Part shown: piece by piece, positions 23,088 to 36,546 of the stretch | Layout: each line of letters opens with the position of its first letter | Position numbering within the stretch: the stretch's first letter is position 1 | Source: Inia geoffrensis | Taxonomy: Eukaryota > Chordata > Mammalia > Artiodactyla > Iniidae | Direction of reading: 5' to 3' | Length of the DNA: 64,000 bases | NCBI GenBank assembly: GCA_036417435.1 | Contig: CM070913.1 | Location: 4,268,680 to 4,332,679 of the forward strand | Program-made: the position numbers and the translations under genes | The notes under the pieces: model-generated | Seen by the model: the letters and a program-made list of their open reading frames with translations, nothing else | Database searches by the model: none | What the model was told of the DNA's origin: nothing

Positions 23088-25620
23088 TTCAAATCTTTTG
23101 CTTCTGTTTAAACAGAGCGGTCGTCTTCTCATGATTGAGTTTTGGGAGTTCTTTATCTATGTTGGTTACCAGTCATTTATCAGATATGTATTTTGCAAAC
23201 ATATCCTACAAATCTGTGGCTTGTCTTCATTTTCTTAACAATGTCTTTCGAAGAATGTAGGATTTTTACCTTTAAGTCTAGTTTATCAATTCTTTTCTTT
23301 TACAATTTGTACTGTTTGTGACCTACAAAATCGTTGCCTAACTAACTCAAGCCTACAAAGGTTTTCTTCTAGAAATTTTATACTTTCGGTTTTTCATTTA
23401 GGTCTATGACCAATTTGAGTTAATTTTCATAAGAGTGAGAGAGATTAGTTTAGGGTCTTTTTTCTGCATATGGCTGTTCAAATGATCTGGGTCCCCTAGA
23501 GAAATGGAAATTAAAAACAAAAATAACCAAATGGGACCTAATGAAACTTAAAAGCTTTTGCACAGCAAAGGAAACCATAAACAAGACGAAAAGACAACCA
23601 TCAGAATGAGAGAAAATATTTGCAAATGAAGCAACTGACAAAGGACTCATCTCCAAAATTTACAAGCAGCTCATGAAGCTCAACATCAAAAAAACAAACA
23701 ACCCAAAATCCAAAAATGGGCCGAAGACCTAAACAGACATTTCTCCAAAGAAGATATGCAGACTGCCAACAAACACATGAAAGGATGCTCAACATCACTA
23801 ATCATTAGAGAAATGCAGATCAAAACTACAATGAGATATCATCTCACACCGGTCAGAATGGCCATCATCAAAAAATCTACAAACAGTAAATGCTGGAGAG
23901 GGTGTGGAGAAAAGGGAACCCTCTTGCACTGTTGGTGGGAATGTAAATTGAAACAGCCACTGTGGAGAACAGTATGGAGGTTCCTTAAAAAACTAAAAAG
24001 AGAACTACCATACGACCCAGCAATCCCACTACTGGGCATATACCCTGAGAAAACCATAATTCAAAAGAAGTCACAATATTCATTGCAGCTCTATTTACAA
24101 TACCCAGGACATGGAAGCAACCTACATGTCCATGGACAGATGAATGGAAAAAGAAGATGTGGGACATATATACAATGGAATATTACTCAGCCATAAAAAG
24201 AAACAAAATTGAGTTATTTGTAGTGAGGTGGATGGACCTAGAGTCTGTCATACAGAGCAAAGTAAGTCAGAAAGAGAAAAACAAATACCATGTGCTAACA
24301 CATATATATGGAACCTAAAAAGAAAAAAAAAAAAACGGTCATGAAAAACCTAGGGGCAAGACGGGAATAAAGACGCAGACCTACTAGGGAATGGACCTGA
24401 GGATACGGGGAGGGGGAAGGGTAAGCTGTGACGAAGTGAGAGAGTGGCAGGGACATCTATACACTACCAAACGTAAAATAGATAGCTAGTGGGAAGCAGC
24501 CACATAGCACAGGGAGATCAGCTCGGTGCTTTGTGATCACCTAGAGGGGTGGGATAGGGAGGGTGGGAGGGAGGGAGACGCAAGAGGGAAGAGATATGGG
24601 GATATAAGTATATGGATAACTGATTCACTTTGTTATAAAGCAGAAACTAACACACCATTGTAAAGCAACTATACTCCAATAAAGATGTTTAAAAAAAAAG
24701 GTTCTGGGTCCCATTTATTTAAATAATCATCCTTTCTGCATTGGATTTCCTTGGCATCTTTATAAAAAAATCAACTAACATCTTGGTAACAAACTGACAT
24801 CTTGGTAACGGAAAGTCTTCCAATCCACGTGCACAATATGGTTCTCACATATAGACTGTCCTTGAGTTTTCTTCATTGTCTTACACTTCCCAGCATACAA
24901 ATCCTATACATATTTTGTTAGGTCTATCCTTAAGCATTTCATGGTTTGGTTTTTTTTTTTTTTTTTGCCTTTTTTCTTGGTGCTTTATAAGTGGTACATT
25001 TTTAAATGTCAATTTCTAATTGCTCATTGCTAGTATATACAAATGTGAGTAATTTTTGTATATGGCTATCGTAATGTGCAACTTTGGTAAACTCACTTAT
25101 TAAATCTTAGTAGAGGGTTACATTTTTGGTAGAGCCTTTGGGATTTTATATGGAGACAATCATATCATCTATTAAAACAAAAGAGACAGTTTTGTTTCTT
25201 TCTCTTTTCTGGTCTACCGAGGTTTTATGTAGTTCTTTAGATGCCATTTTGCTAATGTATATTTTTCCTGAACATGGTAATTTAATGAGGTTTTCAAAAA
25301 TAACAGCATTTGGGCTGTGTTTTAATATACTCTCATAAAAATTTAAGCTCATCTATTATACACTCTCCATACGTGTAATTTTATGTGTGTATTCTTAGTC
25401 TGCATTCACTGTTTTGTATTATTTACTATTTTTGCCAACAGTTTTTCCATTTTATTTACCTTTCAAAGGCTCAGCTTTTGAATTCACTGCTTATTCAATC
25501 ATAACTTTTACGTTTTCCTGTATCTTTTCTCTTACTTTCCTTTGGTCTTGCCTTTTTCTTCTAAACATTTTAGTTGGATGCCAACCTCATTTGTTTCATT
25601 TCTTTTTACCAGTGCACAGC
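23088..25620 (-). repeat. Old antisense L1 ORF2, interrupted by younger L1
   Basis: Reverse complement of L1 ORF2 in two parts, 23088-23495 and 24713-25620. Landmarks are gagttctttatctatgttgg, cttttgaattcactgcttat and tttggtagagcctttgggat. The two halves are collinear once the element at 23496-24702 and one copy of its target repeat are removed. Confidence 0.75.
23496..24702 (+). repeat. 5'-truncated younger L1 (ORF2 end and 3' UTR)
   Basis: Sense L1. An open stretch at 23756-24196 encodes the ORF2 C-terminal region ([27 protein letters not shown]). It ends ccaataaagatgtttaaaaa with an A-tail. The target duplication tctgggtccc is present at 23486-23495 and 24703-24712. About 1.2 kb long, no intact ORF2. 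The 3' UTR is the same type as the stub at 62621. Confidence 0.88.
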
Positions 25621-26350
25621 CCCGGTCTGATGTGCAAGGCACTGCCTAACACATAAGCCGGTGGAGGTGGAGTTCCCATCTGCTGACCACTCCCGGGAGG
25701 TGGTGTCTTAGCGGGAGACGCTCGGTGTTCGCATGGAGGCTGCTTCTGACCACTGGCCTCCCCTGACCATGGCCCCTCTTGGGATGTTATCCCCGTATTG
25801 GGTCAGATTGCCGCTACATGGGGTCCTTCTAACAGAACAAGAAAGCTGCTGGGGGCAGGTGGAATTTTTAGGTCTTTGACTCAGAATTCATCTCAGGAGC
25901 AATTAACACACTGCTGCTTGCTCTCCCCGTTGGTGTGGCCCTCCCAGTGGAAGGGGCAGAGGAGGTGCCACCTCTTCCTGTTTCCTTTGGATGCTGTCAG
26001 TGATGGTACAGGCCATGTAAGAATGACTATTTCTCTAACTTAGCTCTAAGACATTTCTAACAATGTGATTATTGACAATAATACAAAGGTCAAAATAATT
26101 AAAATGTGAGTGTAAAAATTACGTATCTAAGCGGGAGCCTAAGCTAAATCTCATCCAGAGGCCACGTTAGCAACACATTTGGGTAACTGTTGTCACAGGC
26201 AACTGGTTTACACTTCCACGCTTCTCCATGCTAAGTAACTTGTGCAGGGGAAGATTTTATTATTAATTTTCTCTATAATTCCATTATTCAGAAGTTTCTG
26301 TTCTATCATTCTTTTTTATAATCAAAGTTTCCTTTTCTCTCCCTTTTTAC

Positions 26351-26677
26351 ATTTATTTTATTTTTTTAATTCATTTTTGGCTGCGTTGGGTCTCCGCCGC
26401 TGCGCGTGGGCCCTCTCCAGTTGTGGCGAGCAGGGGCTACTCTTCGTTGCGATGCACGGGCCTCCCATTGCGGTGGCCTCTCTCCTTGCAGAGCACGGGC
26501 TCTAGGCACACGGGCCTCAGCAGCTGTGGCTTGTGGGATCTAGAGCGCAGGCTCCATAGTTGTGGTGCACGGGCTTAGTTGCTCCGCGGCATGTGGGATC
26601 TTCCCGGAGGAGGGCTCAAACCTGTGTCCCCTGCATTGGCAGGAGGATTCTTAAGCACTGTGCCACCAGGGAAGCCC
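26351..26677 (-). repeat. CHR-1 type SINE
   Basis: Reverse-strand copy. It shows the cgttgcgatgcacgggcctc and tggcgagcaggggctactct modules, the gggatcttcccggag region and the tRNA-derived end gtgccaccagggaagccc at its right side. Confidence 0.88.
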
Positions 26678-26772
26678 TGTGCTATCATTCTTGAAAAGCT
26701 TGGGAGAAGTTTCCTTTACCATATTAGCAATTACACCCGCAGAGCTGCCAGCTTTACTCCAGGGACACATTT

Positions 26773-26977
26773 ATTATTATTTTTTGCGGTACGCAGGCCT
26801 CTCACTGTTGTGGCCTCTCCCGTTGCGGAGCACAGGCTCCGGACGCGCAGGCTCAGCGGCCACGGCTCACGGGCGCAGCCACTCCGCGGCATGTGGGATC
26901 TTCCCGGACCGGGGCACGAACCCGTGTCCCCTGCATCGGCAGGCGGACTCTCAACCGCTGTGCCACCAGGGAAGCCC
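26773..26977 (-). repeat. CHR-2 short SINE with perfect 14-bp target duplication
   Basis: Reverse-strand copy of the short cetacean element, close to consensus. Flanked by ccagggacacattt at 26759-26772 and 26978-26991, identical on both sides, so relatively young. Confidence 0.9.
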
Positions 26978-29900
26978 CCAGGGACACATTTTTTTTACCG
27001 TGCACTTTATAAATCATAATTCGATCACTGACGTGTCTTCATTTTCCATTGTGGTACTACCATCACTGTTATAATCTAATAGAATTATGAACATGACGTG
27101 AACCTGATCGCCTGGAAAGGCTGCCAATCAATACTCATGGCAGGCCGTGTGGTTCACGTGCTGTCCCGCTCCTGAGGGTCACGGAGGGGGGCTCACGTCG
27201 CAGACAGGGACCTGTTCCCCACAGACACGCTGACACCACACCACAGTGAGTCCTGCTTCGATAAGCAGACACGATAAAGTGACTTTAAGTCCACGGCACA
27301 CTGCATGCATTAGAGTAAATCAAAAGTAGTGCTGTTAAGGGGGGACGCACTTCTGTTTTTAAGTCATCCACTCACGGTATGTCATGAACTTTAGCTGATT
27401 CTTGCACACAAATGTCCACATGAGCAGATGATACCTACACCCTGAAATAATACTTAATATAGAAATTATATATGTGAGGGACATGGCCACAGAGGAGAAA
27501 GGACGTTACCAACAGACAGCAAGTTTACAGGCTTAAGAGTCACTGAAAATCACGGCCAATCAATCTTTTTGAACCAAAGCGGGCAGGGGTCTTGGGGTTG
27601 CGTCGCAGTGGCCTTGCTCGCCCGAGGCGCTGCCCCCTGAGCTGACTCGGTGGCGCCTGTTGGTGACAGTGGCTCCGTCTCAGCTTCCTGCAGCTGTGGT
27701 GGACACACGGCTCACGAGGGCTGGATTTTAACTTTGCCCAGGAATTTCCAGGAACATTTAAAGTTTGCTAAGCAGGAGCCTGCTATGCTGAGGCTGCAAA
27801 GTGACAGGCAAGCGAAACTTTCTAGGCTCTTGGAGAAAATGAAATATTGATCACTTATCAAAAGAAACAGCGACCGGGGCCTAAGTGCGCTGCAGGTTCT
27901 GAATCCGAAATCACCCCTCCCGCTCTGACGCTCCAGCACCCACTGTATACGTGACAGCTCCAAACACACACGTCACTGCAAAGTGCCCAGTGACCACGCC
28001 TCAGAAAGGCTTTAACAGCTTAAATTCCCCAGAATTCCATTATCTGTATAATAAAAATGCATCTGTGCACACGCACAGATAAGGTAGGAGAGCCTCTCTG
28101 TTTTCAGGAAAGTGAAAATGAAGAACTGCTGCAAGATCAGAGACTCAAAAACCAGCACGTTCTACTCAATAAGTCGCATTCTTTCTGAAAACTAAGATGA
28201 GATGACACAAGAGCCATGAGCAAATAGGGAAAATAAGGGAATAGTGTTGATGCAGAGTGTATAAAGCCAGTTAAGTCTCCTAAACGGATAAGGCTGCTTA
28301 TTAACCGTACACGCTGTGATAGGTCAAGGCTGAGGGCAAACAGAGAACATCAACCGAGCCATTTCCCTGAAAAAAGCTCCAGGGTGCCATATTCTAAGCA
28401 CTTTATTCAATAAAAAATGCTTTTAAAACAGTACTTTGGTGATTGGGAAACACTGCCATCATCCGTCAACCTAACTGCAGCGAAGTTCAATAAGCGAAAT
28501 AATGAACCGTTTAGATGAGTTTCCTCGGGCTCTGGGGACCCGCAAACGCTGCATCAACACAGTGCTTTAGAAATTATGATGAAGCTGAGTCTTTTCATTT
28601 TCAGATGTAAAATACGTGTCAGGGATTTCTTAAAGGTTATTTAATGCTTTGCCACTTCTATTCATGGTCCAATTTCCAAAGTAGGAAGAAATTTTGAAGT
28701 CAAAAATTTAAACATAAGATTAGCAGTTTCTATTTAGTTCTGGAAATCTTGGAATCAGTGAAACCCCTCTCTACTGTGAATTCCTAATCTAAGATTTCAA
28801 AAGTGTTATAACATAAAAACCTAACGACAAAAAATCCCAGGTACTTTCAACAAAATTTTTATTTACTTTTGGGAGGTAATAAGGTAAATACGTAATACAG
28901 GATTTTTGAAACTTCCAATAAAATTTTCCTTGGGAAACATCTGTGGTCTAAGTTTCCCATGCTCAGGACTAGAAAGGCACAAGTTTTCAGGACGTAATCA
29001 CGTGGAACTTGTGAGAATCTCTAGGATGCTGGACTATGAAAAGCAACGCGCTTAACCCTTCCTTTGTAAGAAAAAGCGGTGGTGCATGTCCTCTCCAAGA
29101 GCGTCACCGGGACCCGGGACCTGTCCCAAGGCCGACAGGGCACAGCAGGATGACAGGTGCAGCTCCTGTGCATCCCAACCACCCACGCCATCAGCCGAGG
29201 CCGCCACATCTGCTGGGACTACTGAGCCGTGCACGCCGTCCTAGGTTCCCCGTCACCCAGTAAAAACATCTGGTACACGCACACGATTCCAAAAGTCATA
29301 CTGAGCTGTGGCTGCAAAGAGATTCTCACATGCCTGTTGGTTAACATAATCTATAAAACAGAGCAGTGGTGATGATGAAGGGGACCCTGGGCTCCCGCCC
29401 ACCGCATAACTGACCTGGGACGTGGCGCCTGGAATATGCGCCCTGAAGACAGCGGGGTGCTTCCACAGCCCCTGCTTTTTCCCCTCTGTACGGCGACTAA
29501 GCTACCCTGTGGAGCGACTCAGCAACTGACCACACCGCAGGCAGCCCCAGTTTCCACGGGCTCTCCTAACACTTCCTGGGCACAGAGGCACGGCGATTCA
29601 CAAAAAGGAAGAGCATCTAACTCCGAGACGCCGCCCGGCTAAATCACAGGGGCAGCTCCTCCCGGACCAGCTGGGGATGCAGTGACGGGGATGCGGTACC
29701 GAGGCCCCGTGTCGATGAGGTTCATCTCAGGTCACCACCACACCTTCCGCCACCCTCCAATCGGGGCAGCAGTGCCGTCCCACCACCTCGCAGGCCTGGG
29801 GTTCCGCCTGCCACGATGCACAGAGCCCAGTTCCCGGAAGGCGGAACGAAAGCACAGACTCTGCACGTGACGGGAGCACCGCGCGGCTGGGACACGTCAC

Positions 29901-30684
29901 ACGGCGCGGACGGAACGTCCGAGGGCGTCGGGAGGGCGACGCTGGCGAGGCCACGGCCACTTGAGATCAGGTGCGGAGCTGCTGCTTTTCCGTCAGCTTT
30001 TTCCCTCCTTCTGGTTGAATACCAAAACTCTGACTCATTATAAAAGCAGTTAAGTTTACTGTCACCGCTTCAAATAATAAACAGTGCTTGGAAAACAGAA
30101 CGTCCCCGTCACCCCCGTCACACAGGGGTGCACCCAGCCCACTAGCTGCTCGAGACCAAGACGAGTGTTGGCATCGGGCAGAGGTCAGGCCCGTGGGCAC
30201 CAAGCGAGCAGCTGGACTTGAGTGCCTCATGTCTGGAAATCGCCATGAGGTCCAGGCCCACTTCGTAGAGCAGCAAGGTGTTAGGCACGGGGCAGGCACT
30301 ACGGGTTCTGGAGCACACGGCTGCCAGCAAGAGTGCCAGGGACAGTGGTACGGCTGCGTGCAGGAGCCCCTCGAGAGTGAACTGGGGGACGGAGGTCTGT
30401 CCTGCGGTGTGGCGCCAGGGGGCTGGGCCTGGAGAGATGTCCTCAAGGCAGGTGCCCTTGGCTCCTAACTCTGGGCACCAAGACTGCATGCGTGACCCCG
30501 AGGTCACAGCAGTGGTGACAACCACGGAAAAAAGAGGAAACGCTGAGTTTCAGTGGAGATGAAGGACCAAGTGGGAATGTTCTCAGCTTTCCAGGTCGGA
30601 AAAAAACCAAACTTTCATCTTTTTGGCTGTTTTTTCACCACCTATAAGCTCTGCCATGACTAACAACATGTTATACTTTCTAAA

Positions 30685-32392
30685 TTGACAAAACAAAGGT
30701 GGTGCTGGGAAAACTGGACAGCTACATGCAAAAGAATGAAATTAGAACATTCTCTAACACCACATACAAAAAAGAAACTCAAACTGATTAAAGACCTAAA
30801 CGTAAGACCAAACCCCATAAAACTCCTAGAAGAAAGCATCGGCAGAACTCTCTTTGACATAAATCGTAGCAATATTTCTTTAGATGTCTCCTAAAGCAAA
30901 GGAATTGAGAGGAAAAATAAACAAATGGGACCTAATTAAGCTTAAAAGCTTTTGCACAGCAAAGGAAACCATCAACAAAATCAAACAACCTACTGAATGG
31001 GAGAAAATATTTGCAAGTGATACGACCAAAAGGAGTTAATATCCAAAACATATGAACAGCTCATACAACTCCACATCAAAAAACAAACAACCTGATTAAA
31101 AAATGGGCAGAAGACCTGAACAGACATTTTTCCAAAGAAGACATACAGATGGCCAACAGGCACATGAAAAGACGCTCAACATCGCTAATTATTAGAGAAA
31201 TGCAAATCAAAACCACAATGAGACAACACCTCACACCGGTCAGAATGCCTATCATCAAAAAGACAAGAAATAACAAACGCTGGCAAGGATGTGGAGAAAG
31301 GGGAACTCTTGTGCACTGTTGGCGGGAGTGTAAATTGGTGCAGCCACTGTGGAAAACAGTATGGAGGTTCCTCAGAAAACTAAGAATAGAACTACCATAT
31401 GACCCAGCAATTTCACTCCTGGCTATATATCTGAAAAAAACGAAGACACCAATTCAAAAAGATACATACACCCCAATGTTTGTAGCAGCATTATTTACAA
31501 TTGCCAAGATATGGAAGCAACCTAAGTGTCCATGAGCAGGATAAAGAATGGATAAAGAAGATGTGGTATATATATACAATGGGATACTATGCAGCCATAA
31601 AAAAAGAATAAAATTTTGCCATTTGCAGCAACGTGGATGGACTTGGAGGGTGTTATGCTAAGTGAAATAAGTCAGACTGAGAAAGACAAATACTGTACGA
31701 TACCACTCACACGTGGGAAATCTAAAAAATACAAAAAACTAGGAAATATAACAAAAAAACAGATTCACAGATATAGAGAACAAACTAGTGGTTACCAATG
31801 TGGGGAGGGATAGGGGATGGGAGAAGATGGGGGAGGGGAGTAAGAGGTACAAACTATCATGTATAAAATAAGCTACAAGGATATATTGTACAACACGGGG
31901 AATACGGCCAATCTTTTTGTAAAAAATAATCTTTTATTTATTTTTGTCTGCGCCGGGTCTTCGTTGCTGCACGCAGGCTTCCTCTAGTTGCGGTGAGCAG
32001 GGGCTACTCTTCGTTGCGGTGCACGGGCTTCTCATTGTGATGGCTTCTCTTGTTGCAGAGCACGAGCTGTAGGCACGCGGGCTTCAGCAGTTGTGGCGCG
32101 TGGGCTCAGTAGTTGTGGCTCACAGGCTCTAGAGCACAGGCTCAGTAGTTGTGGCTCACGGGCTTAGATGCTCTGCGGCATGTGGGATCTTCCCAGAGCA
32201 GGGCTCAAACCCGTGTCCCCTGCATTGGCAGGCGGATTCTTAACCACTGTGCCACCAGGGAAGAAACCCAGCCAACCTCTTACAATAACTATGAAAGGAG
32301 TATAACCTTTAAAAATTGTGACTCACTAACTATCCTGTACACCTGTTAACTTACATGACATTGTACATCAGCTATACTTCAATTTTAAAAAA
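30685..32392 (+). repeat. L1 3' part, interrupted by a SINE
   Basis: Sense L1. The ORF2 C-terminal coding region is visible at 31149-31535 ([42 protein letters not shown]) and 31616-31690 (FAATWMDLEGVMLSEISQTE), with stops and frameshifts. The 3' UTR runs to 31906 and resumes at 32283-32380 after the SINE, ending caattttaaaaaaaaa. Not functional. Confidence 0.88.
31919..32269 (-). repeat. CHR-1 type SINE nested in L1
   Basis: Reverse-strand CHR-1 copy inserted in the L1 3' UTR. L1 sequence gccaatcttttt (31907) is repeated as gccaacctctta (32271) on the other side, a decayed target duplication. The L1 resumes after it. Confidence 0.88.
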
Positions 32393-33830
32393 AAAGGAAA
32401 TACCTATGTAACTAAAGCTTCAAAAATAAATTTGCTCTCAAACAATAAAGCTGTGTTAGGAGCTGGTAAATGCCCTGAGCCTGCTGGTGCACTCAGGGTT
32501 TATCATTAGGAAGTGAGAATGCCGTAGCTGGGGCCCCCTGCGCTTTGCACCCTGAGACTGTCAGGGGCGCTGCTGACAGCACTGGGCCTCACCTCATATC
32601 CTGAAAGCACGTCAAAAGGAAAGATTTACAAGACTCAGTGGTTCTCAGTTGTGGGTGCCCCTTACTGGATTTTCAGAATGGAGAAGCATCAGTCCCACCA
32701 GGCCTGCTGGAAAATCAGCACGTCTAGAACTGAGCATGCGCACAGTGAACGGCAAGTATGAAAACACAAAACGAAACAAAGCCAGTAGCCCACGGGATGT
32801 GTAGACAGGGTTAAGAACCCGTGCCGTGGTCCACCTGTAGCCCCCAGGGGTCTGCAGGCAAGGCCGTGCGGGCACCTTTGGGAACGAGAGTACTGTCGTG
32901 GAAACCAGAGGAGGGACACCGCCGGCTGCTGCCGAGCAGGAAGGCTGCACGGCACAGAGGAGCCTGCCCGTGGGCAGCAGAGGGGCCCCTCCTGGACGCA
33001 GAGCCAGGGCTTGGGGGAGTGCTGTCAGGGAGGAAGGACTCTTCTCTTTGGAAATAAGCTTGTTAATGGGATCAGCAGGGTCCTCTCTTGAAGACATTAG
33101 GTCAGAGTTCTTAAAACCTTTGATTGAAGGCACTGTTTTGAGAGGCTACTTACTTATATGATCCAGTTTTACAAGACATTTGAAGAAGTCTGATGACTTT
33201 ACAGAATTATCAGAACGCTGAGTGCAAAGGGTAGATGAGAAAACTATATATAAAGTACACTAAGATTGTACAGGAAGTGGACAAATTCATTTAATAATAA
33301 TTTTTATCAACCTAAAAATCAAAGAATGACTGATGTAAAGTCAGAAATGACTCATTTATCACATTTAAGATTTTACCATTTCTGTCTTCTGTAGATTTTT
33401 GAAATTATTTACATCCTAATTCTGTTTTGAAACACATACATCGTATCTAAATTCTGGCAAAAATAACTGGAAATTTAATGTGCAAATCTGAAGATTCACT
33501 TGGAGAGAAGAGGACATGGGAGGGTGCAGCCTGCAGAGCTTATGGAGTCAGTAAGCTCCCCGAGTCCGCTCACGGCTTTCCTGGAACTGACTCGAGGCCA
33601 TTCTGGGACGTGTGGGCACATGCCCACAAGGCCTGGGTCAGGGCAGGGGTCCCACCAGGAGGGAGCTGGCCAGATTTCTGGCCTGTGGCGAAAGCCCGCA
33701 CTGAAAACCACCGTCAAGCCCCCTCCTCACCCCACAAGAAACTCCTCAGGCCCAGAGCCCGATGAGCCCTCGGGTAGGCGCCGTCTGCATCCCGAGGACC
33801 CACGGGAATGGGCCGCTCGGCCCTACTGAC

Positions 33831-34076
33831 CTCATCGGGGCTGGAGGCCTGGTAGGTGCGGCTGTCATCGCTGAAATCCTGGTCGGCCTCGGCGAACTCG
33901 GTCTCCCCAGCCGCGCCACGGGCCTCGTACACGGGGGTCACGTTGTGACACAGGGCGACAGCCTTCACGGCCTCGTGGACCCGGCTGCTCACGCTTTTCC
34001 TGACCTTGGGCGCTGAGGACTGGGCTTTTCTTGGGGGTGTTGAACTGGCGTTGTTTCCACTGGCCTGAGACTGCGT
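33831..34076 (-). CDS. ATP9B: ATP9B window exon 3: linker and start of N-domain
   Basis: 246 bp, 82 codons, phase 0 at both ends. It reads [10 protein letters not shown] at the start and QASSPDE at the end. The first third is a Ser/Thr/Lys-rich linker, variable between species and probably cytosolic and disordered. It then enters the nucleotide-binding domain ([19 protein letters not shown]), has an acidic stretch ([12 protein letters not shown]), and ends in the conserved YQASSPDE motif that joins VALVQW of the next exon. The donor is GTCAGT and the acceptor tttgacag. It is the longest exon in the window. Confidence 0.95.
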
Positions 34077-34464
34077 CTGTCAAACACAGGATGCCGAAGA
34101 ATTAGAGACAGCAGAGCCGATGCTGGGATGAGTAACACGCGTGACTTTGATGGGCTGCTTAGCCTTAGCCAGGAGTAAGTAGACCAGCTCGAGACGATTA
34201 CCTCTGCCATGCGCCCCACTGGGGTGACAAGTTACCCTTTTATCCTTGTACTACAAAGTGCTTTGACATTTCCCAGTCGAGTCACCAAAATATTTGCTAT
34301 AATACTCAAAATCTCACCATCTCCTTTGAGTAGATTCACTGTAACCATGGCATGAATTTGCTAAGTCCTTTCTAAAAGCAAAGTTAAAAACAGAATGGAA
34401 TAGGATACACACAACTGCTGTCGTTTCTCTTTAAAAACTGCTGTGCATGAAATGGTATAGAGCT

Positions 34465-34878
34465 GGGCTTCCCTGGTGGTACAGTGGTTAAGAACCTGCC
34501 TGCTAATGCAGGGGACACGGGTTCGAGCCCTGGTCTGGGACGATCCCACATGCCGTGGGGCAACTAAGCCCATGCGCCACAACTACTGAGCCTGCACTCT
34601 AGAGCCCGCGAGCCACAACTACGGAAGCCCGTGTGCCACAACTACTAAGCCCACGTGCCACAACTACTGAGCCCGCAAGCCACAACTACTGAACCTGTGC
34701 GCCTAGAGCCCGTGCTCTGCAATAAGAGAAGCCACCACAATGAGAAGCCTGCACACCGCAACGAAGAGCAGATCCCGCTCGCCGCAACTAGAGAAAGCCC
34801 GCGCGCAGCAACGAAGACCCAATGCAGCCAAAAATAAATACATAAAAACAAAAAAATCAAACATTTATTTAAAAAAAA
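34465..34878 (+). repeat. CHR-1 type SINE, full length
   Basis: Begins gggcttccctggtggtacag, has the tRNA-like box, several tandem copies of the gccacaactactgagccc module and an A-rich tail. Target duplication ggtatagagct (34454) and ggtatacagct (34879), one mismatch. Confidence 0.92.
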
Positions 34879-36546
34879 GGTATACAGCTAAAAGCGGGAA
34901 AACATGATTATGAACGTTCCCTTAATACTATGAACTCATCCAGCTTTGCAACAGTCTCTGAAGTTAGAGTGTCTGGTTTGTAGATAATAATCATCAGATA
35001 ACAATAATCACCGCAGTGGGAGGAAAAGCGACCCTCCCGTCATATTTCAAAACTGTTCCCTTGAAGCCGCCACCCACTCCTCCGGATGTGCCTGACAGCC
35101 CTGGACAGACGTCTCCGCCGGCGGTCACCTCCTCCGGTGGGGGGGTGCCTGGGAGGACCCCGACCCCAAGGCCCATCAGACACTTCTCCCCTGAACCTCA
35201 GAGGAGCTCCTGACAACCCTTAGAAAGCAAGGCCCCTGCTTCTGGGCGGCTGTGCAGAGCCCATCAAATCACAGTGCCGGCTAATGAGGGGCAGCTCCTC
35301 TGCTCAGGTGGTGCCTCTTCCAGCCCGCGCCTCCGACCCACACCTGCGTCCTGCCTGCCCTGCCGCTAGCGCAGCCGAGCAATGCGGCGGCCTCCTCCTG
35401 CTGAATGTGCCGTGTTTACTGACGGCTGTAGCATTTCACTCCACACGAATTCCACTCATGATTATGTCCTCATCACCAAATGCTTCCAGTGGGTAAACAT
35501 GATCGGGTTACACAAGATCTGTGTTACGTTACTGTGGGCCTAGCAGACTATTATCATCTCAAAAATGAAACGTAAGGAATAAAATCAGTTTCACGTAAAA
35601 GGACTGTCTGCCCAGCTAACCAACACACAGCTTTGAGTAAAAAGTTTTTTAAAATTCTTAGATGGAATACTATTTGCTGTATTTATATGACTCATCTTTT
35701 CTGCTTTTAATTTTTTTTCTAGTAAAATAACTTATTCGGAATTATTAAAATCATATTCATGGGTAATATAAGTTAATATTTGTTAAAACAGATGTTACCT
35801 GGGACTATTTAATCTAGACATAGATTACAGGGAGAAGGGAAGTAGTATTCCTTCCCCTTTAAAGTATTCTATTAATAAATATTCTAGGGTACAAAATACT
35901 CTGTATTAAAATGAATGGCATCCAAATTAATAAAATGCTTTGTTTTAAGTGTTCATGCACGTATGTGTGCTTCTGGGCACGTATGACCACACATATAATA
36001 AATACATACTCATATAAGATTGTTTTCATTTGACAGCATCTCAAAAGTAAAGTACATGCCAGACTGGTGCACATTACAGAAAAAAGAGACGGTTTTCACA
36101 AAACTGAATCTAAGGCTGACAACATACAAGGAAGAACTGCAGAGGGCAAGGGTAATTCAGTCCAGTCTTCGTGAAATCAAGTGGGAAACAAAGGCCTGCA
36201 AACAAGTACCTGCCGGCCTCAGCAGGTGAGGGCGCCGGTGTGGCCCAGGGAGCCTGGTGGCAGCAGGGAGACATCACAGCCCGTGAGTGCTCTGCGCGTG
36301 CCAACCCCACACACCTCGCTCAGCTCCTCAGGAGAGAAAGGCCTCAGGAAGTGGTCCTGAGTCGATGCCCTGGATGGCTGGGTTTGATGACACCGAATCA
36401 GTGACTGCAAGTTATACAATGGGTAAGAAGAAACCCAGTGACTGAAACACAAGCCCTACTTGGGAAAGGGCCGTGGAAACCACACAGCCGAAAATAAACT
36501 GGGAGGTGGCTTATGTCCCCACCGCTCCAAGGTCTTTGGAGCACCC

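Larger units (their letters stand above)
18790..33830 (-). other. ATP9B intron, 15 kb
   Basis: Intron between window exons 3 and 4. It contains a MIR remnant (19840-19985), the nested L1 pair (23088-25620), two SINEs (26351-26677 and 26773-26977) and an L1 broken by a SINE (30685-32392). 19990-23080, 25630-26340, 27000-30680 and 32400-33830 hold nothing I can identify. 20580-21275 and 22255-22700 are GC-rich with chance ORFs. Confidence 0.8.

Noticed and set aside
23756..24196. 146-residue plus-strand frame
   Set aside because: Also an L1 ORF2 C-terminal remnant in a 5'-truncated element.
26579..27019. Frames repeating GTNPCPLHRQADSQPL or GHEPVSPASAGG in many places
   Set aside because: They are translations of CHR SINE copies (also at 12221, 37930, 48146, 55419), not a protein family.
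31149..31535. 128-residue plus-strand frame with reverse-transcriptase-family similarity
   Set aside because: It is the C-terminal remnant of L1 ORF2, already covered by the L1 annotation, and cannot be a host gene.
32637..32720. hAT-like terminus (cagtggttctcagttgtggg)
   Set aside because: Resembles the end of MER5/MER20 elements, but the following sequence does not continue the match and no second terminus is visible.
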